Shown in pieces: positions 62,125 through 64,000 of a stretch of DNA of 64,000 nucleotides. The notes under the pieces are model-generated. The model saw only the letters and a program-made list of their open reading frames with translations. It ran no database searches and was not told where the DNA came from. Each line of letters starts with the position of its first letter. The first letter of the stretch is position 1. This stretch comes from DATBLE01 sp050258035 (GTDB lineage Bacteria > Actinomycetota > Thermoleophilia > Gaiellales > Gaiellaceae), in contig JBLMYA010000071.1 in assembly GCA_050258035.1 (NCBI GenBank), positions 3,346 to 67,345 of the forward strand. The letters run 5' to 3'. The position numbers and the translations under genes were made by a program.

Positions 62125-63222
62125 TCAGGCCACGAGCGACCGAACGCGTCCGGCGAACGCCTCCAGCTCGGCCTCGCCGACGAGCGCGCCGAGCTCCAGC
62201 TCGTAGGTACGGCCCTCGCCGGCCTCGAGCTCGATCAGCTCGCCCCGTGCCCTGGCGTCGAGGCGACCGCCGGTTCGATTCGTTGACGGTTCGATTCCGA
62301 CGACGTAGGTGCCTTCGCCGAGCATGCGCCAGACGAGGTGGTGGGGGAGCTGATCGCGCCGGAAGATCTCATAGGCGCCGAGTGCAAGGTTGTGATTGAC
62401 GACCGCCACCGGGACACGTCCGTCCGGCTCCGCGACCACCTCGTGCTCGAAGACCTGCTCGACGTAGCCGGCTGCCGGGGCGGCGATCACGTCATAGCCC
62501 TCGGCAGGATGATCGCCCCGCGGCTCGACCTTCGCCGCGGGAACGAGCAGCTGTGCCCCCTCGTCTACCACCGGCCACCCGACGTTCACGTGGTAGAGGA
62601 GCATGTGCGGTGTCACGTCGTGCCCGACGTTGACCACCTCGTCCCGGACTGTCAGACGTGACTCGCCGACCCTCGCTTCCACCGTCCGGTGGAGGAGAAG
62701 CTGCTCTCCGAAGACTGCCGCCTGCACCACCTCCCCCTCGGCGTACAGGACGCACTCGTCGCCGTCCCAGCGCTCCCCGTACCCGGCGAGCCGTGCCGGT
62801 CGGTTCGAGATGCGGCCGTGCAGGCCGAACGACTCCGTCTGCTTCGGGGGATAGTGGTACTGCTCGGCAGTGTCCTCGGCCATGAACAGCGCGTGGTCGA
62901 GCCCGCAGGTGGTGAGGAGACCACCGCCGAAGCTGCGGAAGAAGCCGAGGCCCTCCGGCTCGTAATACCACGGGCCGGCGAACCCCGTCGGCGACGTCCA
63001 GGAGAGCGCCCGCCCACCGTGCTCGCAGCGACCGATGTCGAATGCCCGATCGACCACCACGTCGAACGCGAAGCCCGTGCCGGTGCGGAACTCGAGGAGC
63101 CGTACGCCTCGCTCCGCCCCGTCGCCGAGCGTGACCAGGCGAACACCGGCAACCTGCTCGAGCCTCCCGACACGGCGGGCGAGCTCCAGCCGCGACCAGT
63201 TGCTCCCGTAGAGATCAGTCAT
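62125..63222 (-). CDS. DUF4432-type aldose 1-epimerase
   Basis: A 365-residue galactose-mutarotase-like protein starting at ATG 63222, which overlaps the SDR stop. RTGTGFAFDVVVDRAFDIGR, GLDHALFMAEDT, TESFGLHGRISNRPARLAG and HMLLYHVNVGWPVVDEGAQL are characteristic of the DUF4432 branch of aldose 1-epimerases. It probably equilibrates anomers or acts on a sugar acid in the cytoplasm. It is cotranscribed with the SDR at the window edge, and both fit sugar catabolism. Confidence 0.87.
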   Translation of the reverse strand: MTDLYGSNWSRLELARRVGRLEQVAGVRLVTLGDGAERGVRLLEFRTGTGFAFDVVVDRAFDIGRCEHGGRALSWTSPTGFAGPWYYEPEGLGFFRSFGGGLLTTCGLDHALFMAEDTAEQYHYPPKQTESFGLHGRISNRPARLAGYGERWDGDECVLYAEGEVVQAAVFGEQLLLHRTVEARVGESRLTVRDEVVNVGHDVTPHMLLYHVNVGWPVVDEGAQLLVPAAKVEPRGDHPAEGYDVIAAPAAGYVEQVFEHEVVAEPDGRVPVAVVNHNLALGAYEIFRRDQLPHHLVWRMLGEGTYVVGIEPSTNRTGGRLDARARGELIELEAGEGRTYELELGALVGEAELEAFAGRVRSLVA

Positions 63223-64000
63223 CGCCGCTCGGGTGCCCGGGCAGCCGGCTTGCAGGCGGAGCAGCACCGTACATCGAGAACCCGCCGTCCACCACCAGCG
63301 TCTGTGCGGTGACGAAGCCGGCGTCCGGGCTGCACAGCAGCACGACCGCCCGCGCGACGTCGTCCGGATCGGCGAAGCGGCCGGCCGGCGTCCGGTCGAT
63401 CACCTCCTGCTCGACCACGACGCCCGAATCGATTGCCGTCCGCACCATCGGCGTCATCACCGGGCCCGGGAGGAGGGCGTTGACGCGCACCCCCCGGCCC
63501 GCCCACTCGACGCCGAGCACCCGCGTCAGGGCGACGACCGCGCCCTTGCTCGCGCCATAGGGCGCGCGACCGGGCATGCCGACCTCCGCGCCGATGATCG
63601 ACGCGACGTTGACGATGCAGCCGCGCCCTGCCTCCAGCATCCGTGCCCCGAATGCGCGGCAGCAGCGGAAGACGCCGGTGATGTTCACCTCCATCACCCG
63701 CTCCCAGTCCTCGTCGGCGTACGTCTCGGATGGGGCGATCTTGTTCACCCCGGCGCTACACACGAGGATCGTCGTCTGGCCCAGCCGGTCGGCCACGGCC
63801 GCCGCGGCCGAGTCCACCGACGCCGTCGAGCGGACATCCAGCGCGAAGCCGGCGTGGTCGGGCCCGATCTCGGCGGCGACCCACTACGCCACGGCGAGGT
63901 CGGGGTGGGTGAAGGCGACGCGGGCGCCCGCGGCGGCGCGCGCCCCCGCAAACGCCCGGCCGCTTACCTGCCGCGCGCCGGTGACGACCGCCACCAGGCC
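63215..64000 (-). pseudogene. SDR oxidoreductase interrupted by in-frame TAG
   Basis: The minus-strand frame runs from the window edge (GLVAVVTGARQVSGRAFAGA) to 63215 and encodes a classical SDR with its active site in NVASIIG and PYGASKGAVVAL and the usual C-terminus LVVDGGFSMYG. It is broken by a TAG at 63884-63886, in the sequence DLAVA-stop-WVAAEIG, where a Glu codon (GAG) would fit. The cofactor loop is also odd: TGARQVSG instead of TGARQGIG. Two neighbouring faults suggest a recent pseudogene or local sequence error. The start lies outside the window. If intact it would serve sugar catabolism with the epimerase it overlaps. Confidence 0.75.

Noticed and set aside
63884..63886. TAG as pyrrolysine
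   Set aside because: The position is a surface Glu-like site in an SDR, TAG ends other genes here, and there is no sign of methylamine metabolism.

Overview
The window is very GC-rich DNA with dense genes, frequent GTG and TTG starts and many 4-base stop/start overlaps. Family content includes a CarD-type regulator, a SARP-type DNA-binding fragment, a cyclase-ATPase-TPR regulator, a DUF6458-like membrane protein and MMPL and O-antigen-ligase-like proteins. Together these suggest a soil or sediment Actinomycetota, possibly of the Thermoleophilia (Gaiellales/Solirubrobacterales). That placement is inference; no rRNA or tRNA gene was recognised.

Layout. 2-12510 (+): one operon of a PhoD-like metallophosphatase (5' end outside the window) and four very large proteins of unknown function, all translationally coupled. 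12614-18774 (-): a class III nucleotide cyclase/AAA/TPR regulator, an IS110-family transposase with a long noncoding leader, and a TolB-like propeller protein. 18981-20760: a GT4 glycosyltransferase between two 30-base direct repeats. 21518-22270 (-): a glutaredoxin-DinB fusion whose redox motif is UGA-x-x-Cys with a SECIS-like hairpin behind it, a candidate selenoprotein. 22486-25959 (-): a four-gene operon with two ABC ATPase/permease pairs, behind a broken SARP DNA-binding domain. 26347-29181: a membrane protein, an FAD oxidoreductase and a glyoxalase remnant. 29567-40654: a surface polysaccharide cluster. 41251-45071: a flavin monooxygenase, a LuxR-type regulator and small proteins. 45362-53491: an MMPL transporter, small membrane proteins, a flippase-like protein, methyltransferase, cold-shock protein, CarD-like regulator and small basic or acidic proteins. 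53623-64000: sugar-acid catabolism and associated enzymes.

How the genes may work together. The clearest pathway is 57725-53623 on the minus strand: an SDR of the D-mannonate oxidoreductase type, glucuronate isomerase UxaC, and a gluconokinase fused to a nickel-dependent LarA-family racemase/epimerase. No mannonate dehydratase or KDG kinase is present here. The set is best explained by glucuronate -> fructuronate -> mannonate -> gluconate -> 6-phosphogluconate, with the LarA domain epimerising C2 and the fused kinase trapping the product. Next to it are a split PEP-synthase-like phosphotransferase carrying a cyclic-nucleotide-binding domain, a UroD-family protein, a DUF4432-type aldose epimerase and an SDR interrupted by an in-frame TAG. 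The polysaccharide cluster supplies nucleotide-sugar enzymes (decarboxylase/epimerase-like, 4,6-dehydratase, PLP aminotransferase), glycosyltransferases, a Wzy/ligase-like membrane protein, a deacetylase, a methyltransferase and a radical SAM enzyme; no Wzx flippase was found beside them.
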